Assembly (NCBI GenBank): GCA_028292625.1 | Contig: JAQGLY010000067.1 | Location: 1-64,000 of the forward strand | Length of the DNA stretch: 64,000 nucleotides | Source of the DNA: Herbaspirillum sp. | GTDB lineage: Bacteria > Pseudomonadota > Gammaproteobacteria > Burkholderiales > Burkholderiaceae_D | Direction of reading: 5' to 3' | Shown here: positions 53,788 to 62,724 of the stretch, one piece after another | How the letters are laid out: every line of letters starts with the position of its first letter | How positions within the stretch are numbered: the stretch's first letter is position 1 | Made by a program: the position numbers and the translations under genes | Notes under the pieces: model-generated | Database searches by the model: none | What the model was told of the DNA's origin: nothing | What the model saw: the letters and a program-made list of their open reading frames with translations, nothing else

Positions 53788-54566
53788 ATAATCCGGCATC
53801 CGAAATGGTTCTCAACCTGAGCGGCATTTGCAAATCGTTCGGCGCCAACCAGGTCCTCAACGATGTCTCGCTGCAGGTCATGAAGGGCGAGACCGTCTGC
53901 CTGCTGGGCCCGTCCGGTTGCGGCAAGTCGACGCTGCTGCGCTGTATCAACTGGCTGGAGCAGCCGGATGCCGGCACGGTCTTCCTGTCGGGACAGCGCA
54001 TCGGCGTGCGGCCGGGAACCTCGATCAAGATGACCGACGCCGACCTGTCCGGCATGCGCGCGCGCATCGGCATGGTATTTCAGCATTTTGCGTTGTGGCC
54101 GCATATGACCGTGCTGCAGAACGTCATGGAGGCGCCGCTGCATGTGCAAAAACGCGACCGCGCCGAAGTGCGCGAGGAGGCCGAACGCTTATTGGCGCGG
54201 ATGGGACTGAGCGACAAAAAGGACAGTTTTCCGGCGCGCCTGTCGGGAGGCCAGAAGCAGCGGGTCGGCATCGCGCGCGCGCTGGCGATGAAACCGGATA
54301 TCCTGTTGTTCGACGAACCCACCAGCGCACTCGATCCGATGCTGGTCGGTGAAGTATTGGCGACGATGAAGCTGCTCGCCAGCGACGGCGCGACCATGGT
54401 GATCGTGACGCACGAAATGGAATTCGCGCGCCAGGTCGCCAGCAAGATCGTGTTCATGGACGCGGGGCGGGTAGCGGAAACGGCGCCGCCCCAGCAGTTC
54501 TTCAGTAACCCGCAGACCGATTGCGCGCGTCAATTCCTGGCGCGGTTTAGCGGCAGCGGCGGCTGA
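53784..54566 (+). CDS. ABC transporter ATP-binding protein, polar amino-acid type
   Basis: A 260-residue ATPase. I choose TTG 53784 (NNPASEMVLNLSGICKSFG) because AGGAG lies eight bases before it and it overlaps the permease stop; ATG 53805 has no such site. Walker A GPSGCGKSTLLRC, signature LSGGQKQRVGIARAL, Walker B ILLFDEPTSALDP, then VTHEMEFARQVASKIVFMD. Typical of the GlnQ/HisP group. A strong terminator follows at 54,626. Confidence 0.95.
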   Translation: MNNPASEMVLNLSGICKSFGANQVLNDVSLQVMKGETVCLLGPSGCGKSTLLRCINWLEQPDAGTVFLSGQRIGVRPGTSIKMTDADLSGMRARIGMVFQHFALWPHMTVLQNVMEAPLHVQKRDRAEVREEAERLLARMGLSDKKDSFPARLSGGQKQRVGIARALAMKPDILLFDEPTSALDPMLVGEVLATMKLLASDGATMVIVTHEMEFARQVASKIVFMDAGRVAETAPPQQFFSNPQTDCARQFLARFSGSGG

Positions 54567-54625
54567 AGGCAGGGAAGTCCGTCGGCGGCCGGTTTGCCGC
54601 GAGAATATTCATTTGCAACAACGAA

Positions 54626-54668
54626 GACCCGCATGGAGCCTCAGGCTTCATGCGGGTTTTTTTGTTTT
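54626..54668 (+). terminator. Strong intrinsic terminator after the ABC operon
   Basis: ACCCGCATG-GAGCCT and AGGCTT-CATGCGGGT (54627-54657) form a 15-bp stem with one mismatch-level break and a one-base loop, followed by a T run to 54668. The 320-bp gap 54567-54886 also holds the response-regulator box at 54,751 and no gene. Confidence 0.9.
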
Positions 54669-54750
54669 TTCTTCCTGAAATCACCGGTCAGAATAAAGAA
54701 AAAGAATGACCGCTTGATGACATTTTCAGCATTTTTTATTTTTCTCCTTG

Positions 54751-54778
54751 CTTAATTTTCGCCTAATTTTCACTTGTT
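54751..54778 (+). promoter_or_regulatory. PmrA/QseB-type direct-repeat box before the TonB receptor gene
   Basis: CTTAAT-TTTCG-CCTAAT-TTTCA-CTTGTT: three hexamers at 11-bp spacing, the layout bound by OmpR-family regulators of the PmrA/QseB group. The block including the following AACAT closely matches 62725-62752. It ends 109 bp before the receptor ATG. Confidence 0.65.
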
Positions 54779-54886
54779 AACATCCGTTTCAATTTATCGC
54801 AAACGCCCGTCGGCAGGGTGCGATTCATGCGGTGAAAAGCCATAAAGCGCAAAGCAAACGACATATTTCAAACTAGGGGTTTACCA

Positions 54887-57514
54887 ATGACGCACCTGAA
54901 TCATTTGAAGCGAAAGCAGATTGCCATTGTCATATCGGGATTAATGGCGAACATGGTGTTTTCCGTAGCGATGGCCGCCGATGCGGACGGCACGCCGGCC
55001 GCCGACGGTAAAAATGTCACATCGCTGACCGACGTGAACGTGCAATCCCAGCGCAATCCCGAAGCCGTTGCCCGCGCCCAGCAGGAAACCGCTCCCAACC
55101 TGATCAACGTCACCACCGCCGAAGAAATCCGCAAACTGCCTGATGTGAACGCGGGTGAGGCGGTGCGCCGCCTGCCCGGCATTTCGCTGGAAACCGATAC
55201 CGGCGAAGGCCGCTTCGTCAACATCCGCGGCCTGGACGCCGATCTGACCAGCACCACGTTCGGCGGCGTGCGTCTGCCTCCGACCAATACGGCGAGTCCA
55301 TTCAGCGGCGGCCGCGCGGTGGCTTTCGATACCATCCCGGCGGGCATGATCGGATCGATCACCGTCACTAAAACGAATACGCCGGACCAGGACGCCGAGG
55401 CGCTCGGCGGCACCATCGAGATCACGCCCAAAACGCTGGCGCCCGGCCAAAGTGCCTTTCTGGATGGGAAACTCGGCGGCGGCAAGGAACTCATGCGTCA
55501 ATCCGGCGTGAGCGATGTATCGGTCAGCGGCGGCACGCGTTTCGGTTTTGGATCTTCCGACCCGGCTTCAGGATTGACGTCCTATTCGGACAAGCCGTTC
55601 AGCTTCGTCGGCAGCTATTCCCGCTACGAAGACAACCGCGGCGTGGACGATCTGGAAGCGGGCTACGCCAGCGACGGCGGCACTACCGCCGATCCCAAGA
55701 CCTACAGCAGTCTCCAGCAGCGCTATTACAACTATCACCGCACGCGCTATGGCGTCGGCGGCGAACTCACGTTCGAGCCGGACGCAAACAATAAGTGGTA
55801 TGTGCGCTATTACGATTCGGGCTATACCGAAACGGTTAACCGCCAGGCGCTCAACGCTAGTTTCCCCGGTACCGCGACACGCAACGCCGATGGCTCCATC
55901 ACCGAATCCGGTGTGACCTATAGCAAGGCCTTGCGCGACGAACACGAGACCATCAGCTCCCAGGTCTTCACGATCGGCGGCAAGGATACGCTCGGCGAGA
56001 CCAAGGTCGATTATCACCTTGCGCACACCAAGGGATCCGATAACCGTCCTTACGATCAAAACAGCACGTTCACGAACCCGACCTCGGCGACGGTGACATA
56101 CAACAACATCGCCAACCCCAACCTCCCGCAATACAGCGTGAGCGGCCTCAATCCAGCCGACCCGAACGGCTATACCCTGTCGAACTTCAACAACACCAGT
56201 GTGCTGACCCAGACCACCGAATGGTCCGCTGCGGCCAACGTCAGCACGCCGACGCACTGGACGTCGGCGCAGGATGAAGAATTCAAGTTCGGCACGAGTG
56301 CGCGCTTGCGCAAGAACGACAATATCGTGACGCCGACCACCTATAGCTCGGTGCCTGGACTGGCATTGATCAATGCCATCAGCGGCTCGCCGATCACATA
56401 CTACGATGGCACTTATCAGAACGGCTTTAACATCAACAAGGCCGTTATCGACAACCTGGTTGCCCAGGGCGCCGGCTTTGTCCAGAATACGGCAGCCGAT
56501 GCGTTGAGCGCGGCGGCCCAGAGGACGCACAACACGGAAGATGTGTTCGCCGCCTACTTGCAGGAGCAGATGACATTCGGCAAGCTGGGCCTGCTGGCGG
56601 GAGTGCGGGTGGAGAACACCAGAGCCCAGTATGACGGCAATGCCGTGGCGGGAACCGTCATCACGCCGGTATCGAACAGCAGTAACTACACCAATTTTTT
56701 CCCGACGCTGCAGGCGCGCTATGAACTGGCGCCGAAGACGATCGTGCGCGCCACATACTCCAGCACCATCGCCCGGCCGGGGTTCAACCAGACCAGCGCC
56801 GCAACGACGATCGATACGGGCAACAATATCGTGACGACGGGAAATCCCAACCTCAAGCCGACCCTGTCCGACAATTTCGACCTTTCCTTTGAGCATTACC
56901 TGGAGCATGCCGGCATTGTCTCCTTTGGCGTATTCGACAAGGCCATGACCGATTACGTCATTGGCAACGTCTCTTTCCAAAACCTGCCGAACACCGGGCC
57001 GTACGCCGGCCTGCCCGGGAATACCGAGGTGATCTCCTTCACCAATGCCGCTTCGGCGCGGGCGCGCGGTTTTGAGCTCAACTACGAGCAGCGCTACAGC
57101 TTCCTGCCGAGCATCCTGAGCGGACTGGGAACTTCCTTCAACTGGACCTACGTGGATTCCTCCGTGATGATTCGTCCAGGCGAAACGACCAAGTTGCCAT
57201 CCACCTCGCGCAACAGTTACAACGCCGCGGTGTTCTGGGAGCGCGGCGGGCTGGACCTGCGTCTGGCCACTTACTACACCAGCCGTAATCTGCTGGGCGT
57301 CGGCGCCACCGGCAGCCAGGACATCTATTCCGAGGCGCGATTCTCGGCCGACTTCGGCGCCAGCTACCAGGTCGCCAAAAATTACGGTTTGTTCCTCACC
57401 GTCAAAAACCTCACCAACACGCCTATGAAATTCACCGAAGGCACATCGGACCGCGTGATTCAGCGCGAGACCTATGGCAAGACCGTGGAAGCGGGCGCCA
57501 CCTTTAATTTTTAA
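54887..57514 (+). CDS. TonB-dependent outer-membrane receptor
   Basis: An 875-residue receptor. The signal peptide ends SVAMA-AD near residue 31. The plug domain (about 75-190) has VTTAEEIRKLPDVNAGEAVRRLPGISLETDTGEGRFVNIRGLDADLT and ends in DQDAEALGGTIEITPKT. This resembles the large TonB-Xanth/Caul receptor group. A 22-strand barrel follows and ends GKTVEAGATFNF with terminal Phe. It starts a gene group with a beta-propeller protein and a private ExbB/ExbD/TonB set. No Fur box was noticed; a response-regulator box lies upstream. Ligand unknown. Confidence 0.93.
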   Translation: MTHLNHLKRKQIAIVISGLMANMVFSVAMAADADGTPAADGKNVTSLTDVNVQSQRNPEAVARAQQETAPNLINVTTAEEIRKLPDVNAGEAVRRLPGISLETDTGEGRFVNIRGLDADLTSTTFGGVRLPPTNTASPFSGGRAVAFDTIPAGMIGSITVTKTNTPDQDAEALGGTIEITPKTLAPGQSAFLDGKLGGGKELMRQSGVSDVSVSGGTRFGFGSSDPASGLTSYSDKPFSFVGSYSRYEDNRGVDDLEAGYASDGGTTADPKTYSSLQQRYYNYHRTRYGVGGELTFEPDANNKWYVRYYDSGYTETVNRQALNASFPGTATRNADGSITESGVTYSKALRDEHETISSQVFTIGGKDTLGETKVDYHLAHTKGSDNRPYDQNSTFTNPTSATVTYNNIANPNLPQYSVSGLNPADPNGYTLSNFNNTSVLTQTTEWSAAANVSTPTHWTSAQDEEFKFGTSARLRKNDNIVTPTTYSSVPGLALINAISGSPITYYDGTYQNGFNINKAVIDNLVAQGAGFVQNTAADALSAAAQRTHNTEDVFAAYLQEQMTFGKLGLLAGVRVENTRAQYDGNAVAGTVITPVSNSSNYTNFFPTLQARYELAPKTIVRATYSSTIARPGFNQTSAATTIDTGNNIVTTGNPNLKPTLSDNFDLSFEHYLEHAGIVSFGVFDKAMTDYVIGNVSFQNLPNTGPYAGLPGNTEVISFTNAASARARGFELNYEQRYSFLPSILSGLGTSFNWTYVDSSVMIRPGETTKLPSTSRNSYNAAVFWERGGLDLRLATYYTSRNLLGVGATGSQDIYSEARFSADFGASYQVAKNYGLFLTVKNLTNTPMKFTEGTSDRVIQRETYGKTVEAGATFNF

Positions 57515-57537
57515 TCGAATTCACCACAAGGAATAGC

Positions 57538-58608
57538 ATGCGCATCATCAACAAGACGACACTCTGTATGGCCCTGACAGCCGGCGCCATCGTCGCGCCG
57601 GATTTCGCCCAGGCGGTCCAGGCGGACAGCATCGGCGCTTCTTACAAAGTGGCGGCGCAATACCCCATCGGCGGTTCCGACGGCTGGGATTACATGGCGT
57701 TCGACGGCAAACGCAGCCGGCTTTTCATCAGCCGGGGGCGGCATGTGCAGGTGATGGACACCAAGAGCGGCAAGCTGATAGGCGAGATCCCCGATACGGA
57801 CGGCGTGCATGGGATCGCCTTCGCGCAGGATCTCAAGCTGGGCTTCACCAGCAACGGCAAGGCCAATACGGTCTCGGTGTTCAATCTGGACACCCTGGCC
57901 GTGGTGGACACCATCAAGGTGTCGGGCGTCAAACCCGATTTCATCTACTACGAGCCTGCGCACAAGCGCATCTATACCTCTAACGGCGGCTCGGCCAACA
58001 TCACCGCCATCGACGCGACCACCCGCAAGGTGGTCGCGACCATCGATCTGGGCGGCAGCCCGGAGGCAATGGTCAGCGACAAGGGCGGCCGGTATCTGTA
58101 TGTCAATCTGGAAGACAAGAACGAACTGTTGAAGATCGATGCGCAGGCCGGCAAGGTGGTGGCGCGCTGGCCGATCGCGGCGTGCGATGCGCCCACCGGC
58201 CTGGCGTTCGACACACAGCACCAGCGCCTGTTCTCGGTTTGCCACAGCGCGAACATGATGGTCGTCGACGCCAAGTCCGGCAAAGTGGTCAGCACGGTGG
58301 CGAGCGCCAAATTCGCCGATGCCGCCGCCTTCGATCCCAAACAGCATCTGGTTTACAGCTCCAACGGCGAGGGTGCGCTGATGGTGGTGCGGGAGGACTC
58401 GCCCAACGCTTATACGGTGCAAAGCAAATTGACCACGATGCCGGGCGCCAAGACCATGGCGCTGGATCCGAAGACGCATCGTGTGTATCTGGTGAGCTCG
58501 CAGTTCAGCCCGGCGCCGGCCGCCACTGCGGAAAATCCGCATCCGCATCCGGCCATCGTGCCGGATACCGTGGTCGTTCTGGTGGCGGAGCCGAGCACCG
58601 TCAAGTAA
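57538..58608 (+). CDS. Periplasmic YVTN-type beta-propeller protein (YncE-like)
   Basis: A 356-residue protein with a signal peptide ending FAQAVQA near residue 28. Repeats of about 40 residues such as TVSVFNLDTLAVVDTIKVSGVKPD, ANITAIDATTRKVVATIDLGGSPEA and GKVVARWPIAACDAPTGLAFD build a YVTN propeller. A histidine-containing tail NPHPHPAIVPDT is near the end. It lies 23 bp after the TonB receptor gene. In E. coli yncE neighbours the TonB receptor yncD. It may bind or hand over the ligand or metal; this is inference. Confidence 0.88.
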   Translation: MRIINKTTLCMALTAGAIVAPDFAQAVQADSIGASYKVAAQYPIGGSDGWDYMAFDGKRSRLFISRGRHVQVMDTKSGKLIGEIPDTDGVHGIAFAQDLKLGFTSNGKANTVSVFNLDTLAVVDTIKVSGVKPDFIYYEPAHKRIYTSNGGSANITAIDATTRKVVATIDLGGSPEAMVSDKGGRYLYVNLEDKNELLKIDAQAGKVVARWPIAACDAPTGLAFDTQHQRLFSVCHSANMMVVDAKSGKVVSTVASAKFADAAAFDPKQHLVYSSNGEGALMVVREDSPNAYTVQSKLTTMPGAKTMALDPKTHRVYLVSSQFSPAPAATAENPHPHPAIVPDTVVVLVAEPSTVK

Positions 58609-58640
58609 CCGCGAGGCCCGGCCGTTTGTCATTTGCAGCG

Positions 58641-58677
58641 CGTTCCATCTCTCAGGCAGCCGATGAGCGATGGAACG
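58641..58677 (+). other. Stem-loop 1 between propeller and exbB genes
   Basis: CGTTCCATC (58641-58649) pairs perfectly with GATGGAACG (58669-58677); loop 19 nt, no T run directly after. Together with the terminator-like stem at 58,694 it could protect or attenuate the transcript before the motor genes. Confidence 0.5.
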
Positions 58678-58693
58678 TCCAATCGTTGTTTTT

Positions 58694-58729
58694 CGGCCCC
58701 TGAGCCTTGATTGCTCTCCGGGGCCTTTT
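58694..58729 (+). terminator. Terminator-like hairpin between propeller and exbB genes
   Basis: GGCCCC (58695-58700) pairs with GGGGCC (58720-58725), with TGAG/CTC possibly extending the stem, followed by TTTT. Placed 51 bp before exbB-2, it would make ExbB/ExbD/TonB expression partly separate from that of the receptor. Confidence 0.6.
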
Positions 58730-58780
58730 GGGCTTCATCAATTCAGGCGCCGATCCGGCTTGATTTTAATAGGACACACT

Positions 58781-59428
58781 ATGAATACCATGATTAAACT
58801 AATCGCAGACTCCTACGGTTTGTTGCCCCTGCTGGCCCTCATTTTGCTGGTCGCCGCGACGGTCATCGTCGAACGCCTCAGTTTTTTTTCCAGAAGCGTG
58901 AGATCGGCCGCCAATCTGCAGTACGACCTCGATAAAGTCAAACGGGGCAATCTGGTCGACATTCAAAAAATCGCGAAACATTACGATGGCACGCTCCAGG
59001 CCGCGGTGGTCCGCGCCGGCATTGCCCATCATGGCGATGCGGAAGCAGAGTTCGAGCGCGAAATCGAAAACGCGATCATGTTCGAGATGCCTAAACTCGA
59101 CCGCAACCTGTGGGTGCTGGATACCGCGGTGACGCTCGGCCCGCTGGTCGGCCTGTTCGGCACCATCGCCGGCATGATCAGCTCCTTCAATGTACTGGGA
59201 TCAACCGGCACCGGCAATCCGATGGCCGTGTCCGGCGGCATCGCCAATGCCTTGATAGCGACCGGCTTCGGTCTGACCATTGCCATCCTGGGTCTGGTTT
59301 TCCTGAATTTCTTTAACAAGCAAGTGCGCAATACCGTACTGCAGCTGGATCTGATTCAATCGATGCTGACGATCCGTCTGGTAGCCACGCGCAATGTCGA
59401 AGCCCATCTTTCCGCGGTTAAGCCGTAA
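58781..59428 (+). CDS. exbB: ExbB/MotA-family proton channel protein, second copy
   Basis: A 215-residue membrane protein with start MNTMIKLIADSYGLLPLLALILL. Three helices: about 13-32, and the pair LDTAVTLGPLVGLFGTIAGMISSF and ANALIATGFGLTIAILGLVFLNF. It lies 17 bp before the ExbD gene and belongs to the receptor cluster. It is clearly different from the copy at 2,604, so the cluster brings its own motor. Confidence 0.92.
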   Translation: MNTMIKLIADSYGLLPLLALILLVAATVIVERLSFFSRSVRSAANLQYDLDKVKRGNLVDIQKIAKHYDGTLQAAVVRAGIAHHGDAEAEFEREIENAIMFEMPKLDRNLWVLDTAVTLGPLVGLFGTIAGMISSFNVLGSTGTGNPMAVSGGIANALIATGFGLTIAILGLVFLNFFNKQVRNTVLQLDLIQSMLTIRLVATRNVEAHLSAVKP

Positions 59429-59445
59429 GCGGTATCGGAGCAATC

Positions 59446-59856
59446 ATGAAAAACCATCGCAGCCATTACTTCGGCGCCGAGTCCAAGCCCCGGATCGAGA
59501 TCATTCCGATGATCGACATCATGATGTTTCTCCTGGTGTTCTTTATCCTGTCGACGCTGAGCATGATTCAGAGCAGCGGATTGAAGCTGAACCTGCCGCA
59601 GTCGTCGACCTCGACGCAGGTCGAAAGCGCGAAACTGACGCTGGGCGTCAACAAGGACGGCGCATTTTTTGTGGAGTCGCAACCGATCACGGAAGACGAA
59701 CTCGTCAGCCGCCTGAAGTCGCTGAAGGAGGAAAAGAAGGTGGACGTCATCATCATGGGCGATGAAGGCACCGAATATCAGAAAATTGTGAAAGCAATGG
59801 ATGTGGTGCGGACAGCGGGTGTCACATCGGTCGCACTGGCGACCAGTGGAAAATAA
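59446..59856 (+). CDS. exbD: ExbD-family protein, second copy
   Basis: A 136-residue protein with an N-terminal cytoplasmic part, one helix with the conserved aspartate (IEIIPMIDIMMFLLVFFILS), and a periplasmic domain (LGVNKDGAFFVESQPITEDEL, KVDVIIMGDEGTEYQKIVKAMDVV). It stands between exbB-2 and tonB with short gaps (17 and 22 bp). Confidence 0.92.
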   Translation: MKNHRSHYFGAESKPRIEIIPMIDIMMFLLVFFILSTLSMIQSSGLKLNLPQSSTSTQVESAKLTLGVNKDGAFFVESQPITEDELVSRLKSLKEEKKVDVIIMGDEGTEYQKIVKAMDVVRTAGVTSVALATSGK

Positions 59857-59878
59857 GCTGCCAGGGAGCACAACCAAC

Positions 59879-60589
59879 ATGTCTTCAAACAGCAGCGTCC
59901 TGCCGGGCGCTTTATGGGCGACGCCCAAGGAAGCGGACACCACCCGCCCGATCTCCTGGACGCGCGCGATTCTGGGCGGCTTGTTGATCGAAGCCGGTTT
60001 GCTTGGCGCCCTGGGCGCCATGGCGATGACGGAATCGGTGCCGGTTCAGCCCGAAATCATCATGCAGGTGGAGATGGCCCCGCCGAAACCGCCGCCGCCA
60101 CCGCCTCCGCCGCCGAAGGAAATCGTCAAGCAAAAGCCGATCGTGCAAAAGACCATCACGCGCAAAATCGTGATGGAGCAGCCCAAGCCCGTTCCCCCTC
60201 AACCGGTGGTGGAGCCCACCCTGCCCACCCCCGAGCCGGTGATCGCGGCGGCCGAACGGCCTAGCGCGGACGCGCCCGCGGTCGCCACGCCGAAGCCCGC
60301 GTCCGGTCCCGCCCATGGGCCATCGGCGCCGGTCGCGATGACGCTGGCTTGCCCGGTCCAGGTGGCGCCGGAAATGCCGGCCAAGGCGTTGGCGATGGGG
60401 ATCGCAGGCCGCGTGGTTGCCCGCGCGAAGATCCAGTCCGGCAAAGTCATCAGCGTGGACATCCTCAAATCCGAACCGCCCGGGGTGTTTGACGCGGCGG
60501 TGAAAAGCGCAATGATGCGATATCAATGCGAGAACAATTCGACCGATATCGTGGCCGCGGATCAGACCTTTAATTTCACGTTGAATTAG
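59879..60589 (+). CDS. tonB: TonB-family energy transducer
   Basis: A 236-residue protein from MSSNSSVLPGALWATPKEAD; GGGAGC stands before the start. One membrane helix (about 28-48, ILGGLLIEAGLLGALGAMAM) is followed by a Pro-rich periplasmic spacer with a run of nine prolines (PPKPPPPPPPPPKEI). The C-terminal TonB domain (about 150-236) reads AGRVVARAKIQSGKVISVDILKSEP and MMRYQCENNSTDIVAADQTFNFTL. It completes a private energy-coupling set for the receptor. Confidence 0.9.
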   Translation: MSSNSSVLPGALWATPKEADTTRPISWTRAILGGLLIEAGLLGALGAMAMTESVPVQPEIIMQVEMAPPKPPPPPPPPPKEIVKQKPIVQKTITRKIVMEQPKPVPPQPVVEPTLPTPEPVIAAAERPSADAPAVATPKPASGPAHGPSAPVAMTLACPVQVAPEMPAKALAMGIAGRVVARAKIQSGKVISVDILKSEPPGVFDAAVKSAMMRYQCENNSTDIVAADQTFNFTLN

Positions 60590-60626
60590 GGCTCGCCAAC
60601 ATGGAGGTTTTTCCGTATGGCTTGCT

Positions 60627-61994
60627 TTACGGGGAAGCCTCTTCCGCCACGGGAAACTCCACTACCACCCGCAGACCGGAAACGGCATGATGATGGTCCA
60701 GATCCTCCAGTGCGATGGTGGCGCCGATTCTGGCCGCAATGGTTTTCACAATGGAAAGGCCCAGGCCGGACCCTTCGGTATCGCTGCCCAATATCCGGTA
60801 AAACGGATCGAATACGCGCGCGCGCTCTTGCTCCGGGATGCCCGGACCGGTATCGTCGACCAGTAAAATCGCGCGCTGGCGATCCGCATGGATGGACAGA
60901 TTGATCAAACCGCCGTTGGGCGTATAGCGAATGGCGTTTTCGACCAGATTCTTGATCAGCATTTTCAGATCGATTTCGCGCGCCGACACCAGCGCGTCCG
61001 ATTGATTCGTGACGCCGAGATCGATGTCCTTGGCTTCCGCCAGCGGCATCAGATCTTCGATCACCGAGCGCAATGTCCGCCAGAGCGATATCGGCGCGAA
61101 GTCCGGTGCGATGGATTCCTGCGCCTGCGCCAATACCAGCAGTTGCTCCAGCAGCGTGCGGGTGCGTTGCACGCCGGTGCGCAAGGTGTCGAGACGCTCA
61201 CGCGCGGGCGCCGACATGGCGGCGGACGAAAGCCGCTCCGCGTGGAGGGAAAGCGCCGTCATCGGGGAGCGCAGTTCGTGCGCCGCGTCGGCGATAAACC
61301 GCCGTTGCGCCGAGATCGACGAGGCGACGCGCGCCAGCAATCGATTGATGGCGACCAGAAACGGACGGATTTCGGATGGCAGATTTTTATCGCTGACGGC
61401 ACGCAGATCGTGTTCGCTGCGCTGGTCGATATCGGAGGCAAGCTGTCTGATCGGCATGAACGTGCCGCGCATCAGCATGCCGACGAGCAGCAATAAGATC
61501 GGAATCGAAAAAATGAACGGCGTCAGCGTTCTGATCGCGCTGTCATGGGCGACCTCGTCGCGCGACGCGGTCTGCTGCGCCACGGCGATTCTGGTTCCGG
61601 AATCGAGGGTCTTCACATACACCCGCCATACCTCGGTATCGACGGTAACGGTCTGCAGGCCCTCTACCACATCCGGCGGCAGTTCCAGGGTGTTGCCGAG
61701 CCTGGAATGCGGTTGGCCGCCGGCGCTAGGCACTACTTCTACAATCAGCTCCGAGTCCGGATCGGTGCCGGGTACCCGCTGGCGCATTTTCGCCTGTTCG
61801 ATAGGCAAATCGTGACGGTTGATCAATGCCGCGACTTGGCGCAACTGATCGTCCTGGAATTCAAGCGCCCAATCGAAGGCAGAGAAGTAAGAAAAGAGTC
61901 CGGCGGCCAGCGCGATAGCCAGAATGAAGGTCGCCAGCCAGACCGACAGCTTGAATTGCAGCGACTGCTTCATCTTTCTTTTGAAATCATCCAT
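60627..61994 (-). CDS. Sensor histidine kinase
   Basis: A 455-residue membrane kinase. Helix 1 (about 15-36), a periplasmic sensor of about 115 residues, and helix 2 (about 158-176) precede a HAMP-like segment. The phosphoacceptor is His239 in FIADAAHELRSPMTALSLH. The N box has Asn353 (LIKNLVENAIRYTPNGG), then DDTGPGIPEQERARVFDPFYR and GSGLGLSIVKTIA. Its start overlaps the response-regulator gene by 25 bp. The sensor resembles the QseC/TctE plan. The signal is unknown; metals, cations or antimicrobial stress are typical for relatives. Confidence 0.93.
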   Translation of the reverse strand: MDDFKRKMKQSLQFKLSVWLATFILAIALAAGLFSYFSAFDWALEFQDDQLRQVAALINRHDLPIEQAKMRQRVPGTDPDSELIVEVVPSAGGQPHSRLGNTLELPPDVVEGLQTVTVDTEVWRVYVKTLDSGTRIAVAQQTASRDEVAHDSAIRTLTPFIFSIPILLLLVGMLMRGTFMPIRQLASDIDQRSEHDLRAVSDKNLPSEIRPFLVAINRLLARVASSISAQRRFIADAAHELRSPMTALSLHAERLSSAAMSAPARERLDTLRTGVQRTRTLLEQLLVLAQAQESIAPDFAPISLWRTLRSVIEDLMPLAEAKDIDLGVTNQSDALVSAREIDLKMLIKNLVENAIRYTPNGGLINLSIHADRQRAILLVDDTGPGIPEQERARVFDPFYRILGSDTEGSGLGLSIVKTIAARIGATIALEDLDHHHAVSGLRVVVEFPVAEEASP

Positions 61995-62632
61995 CCCACA
62001 CCTCTGACGTTTTTAATGACGGTACTACCGAGTTTTTTGCGGAGGGCGTGGATCAGGTATTCGACCGCATTGCTTTCCACTTCTTCATTCCATCCGTAAA
62101 TGCGGCCTTCGAGTTCGGAACGCGAAAGAATGGCGCCGGGACGAAGCATGAAAGCAAACAGCAACGAGAATTCGCGCGACGACAGACGGATGGCTTTACC
62201 GCCCAGATCGGCTTCCCGCGTGACGGGGTCCAGGGAAAGTACGCCGTTGCTCAGAACAGGACCGGCGGCGCCTCCCTTGCGGCGGATCACCGCGCGCATC
62301 CGCGCCAGCAGTTCCGCCATTTCGAACGGTTTCAACACGTAGTCGTCGGCGCCGCCATCCAGGCCGCGCAGCCTGTCCTCCAGCGCGTCGCGCGCGGTGA
62401 TGACCAGCAGCGGCACCGAATTTCCTTTGCTGCGCATCGAGCGCAAGGTTTCGAAGCCATCCATTTTCGGCAAGCCGAGATCGAGCAGAACGACGTCGTA
62501 TGGCTGGCTTTCGGCCGCGGTCAGGGCGGTGACGCCGTCGCGCACCCAATCGACGGCATAAGCGGCGTCCTTCAATGCCGACTCGATTGCCTCGCCGATC
62601 ATTCGGTCGTCTTCCACTAATAGAACTCTCAT
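61970..62632 (-). CDS. OmpR-family response regulator (PmrA/QseB type)
   Basis: A 220-residue regulator. Start MRVLLVEDDRMIGEAIESAL at 62632 is preferred because GAGGAG lies about ten bases upstream; ATG 62641 is too close to it. Receiver: acidic pair in VEDD, Asp51 in VVLLDLGLP, Lys101 in YVLKPF. The winged helix is READLGGKAIRLSSREFSLLFAF to VKN-type VIKNVRGVGWMI. It is divergent from the TolC-like gene. Boxes of the type bound by this subgroup lie before three promoters, including its own. Confidence 0.93.
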   Translation of the reverse strand: MRVLLVEDDRMIGEAIESALKDAAYAVDWVRDGVTALTAAESQPYDVVLLDLGLPKMDGFETLRSMRSKGNSVPLLVITARDALEDRLRGLDGGADDYVLKPFEMAELLARMRAVIRRKGGAAGPVLSNGVLSLDPVTREADLGGKAIRLSSREFSLLFAFMLRPGAILSRSELEGRIYGWNEEVESNAVEYLIHALRKKLGSTVIKNVRGVGWMISKER

Positions 62633-62670
62633 GCGGCGCATGCTCCTCGGAATGGGCTCGATTCATTGCA

Positions 62671-62687
62671 ATTTAACGCAGATTAAG
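62671..62687 (-). promoter_or_regulatory. PmrA/QseB-type box before the response-regulator gene
   Basis: On the minus strand CTTAAT-CTGCG-TTAAAT matches the hexamer-N5-hexamer plan with one deviation in the second hexamer. It ends 39 bp before the preferred start. It suggests autoregulation. Confidence 0.5.
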
Positions 62688-62724
62688 CCGTTTATGCGAT
62701 TGTCCGGCGTTTTAATTAGAGGGC

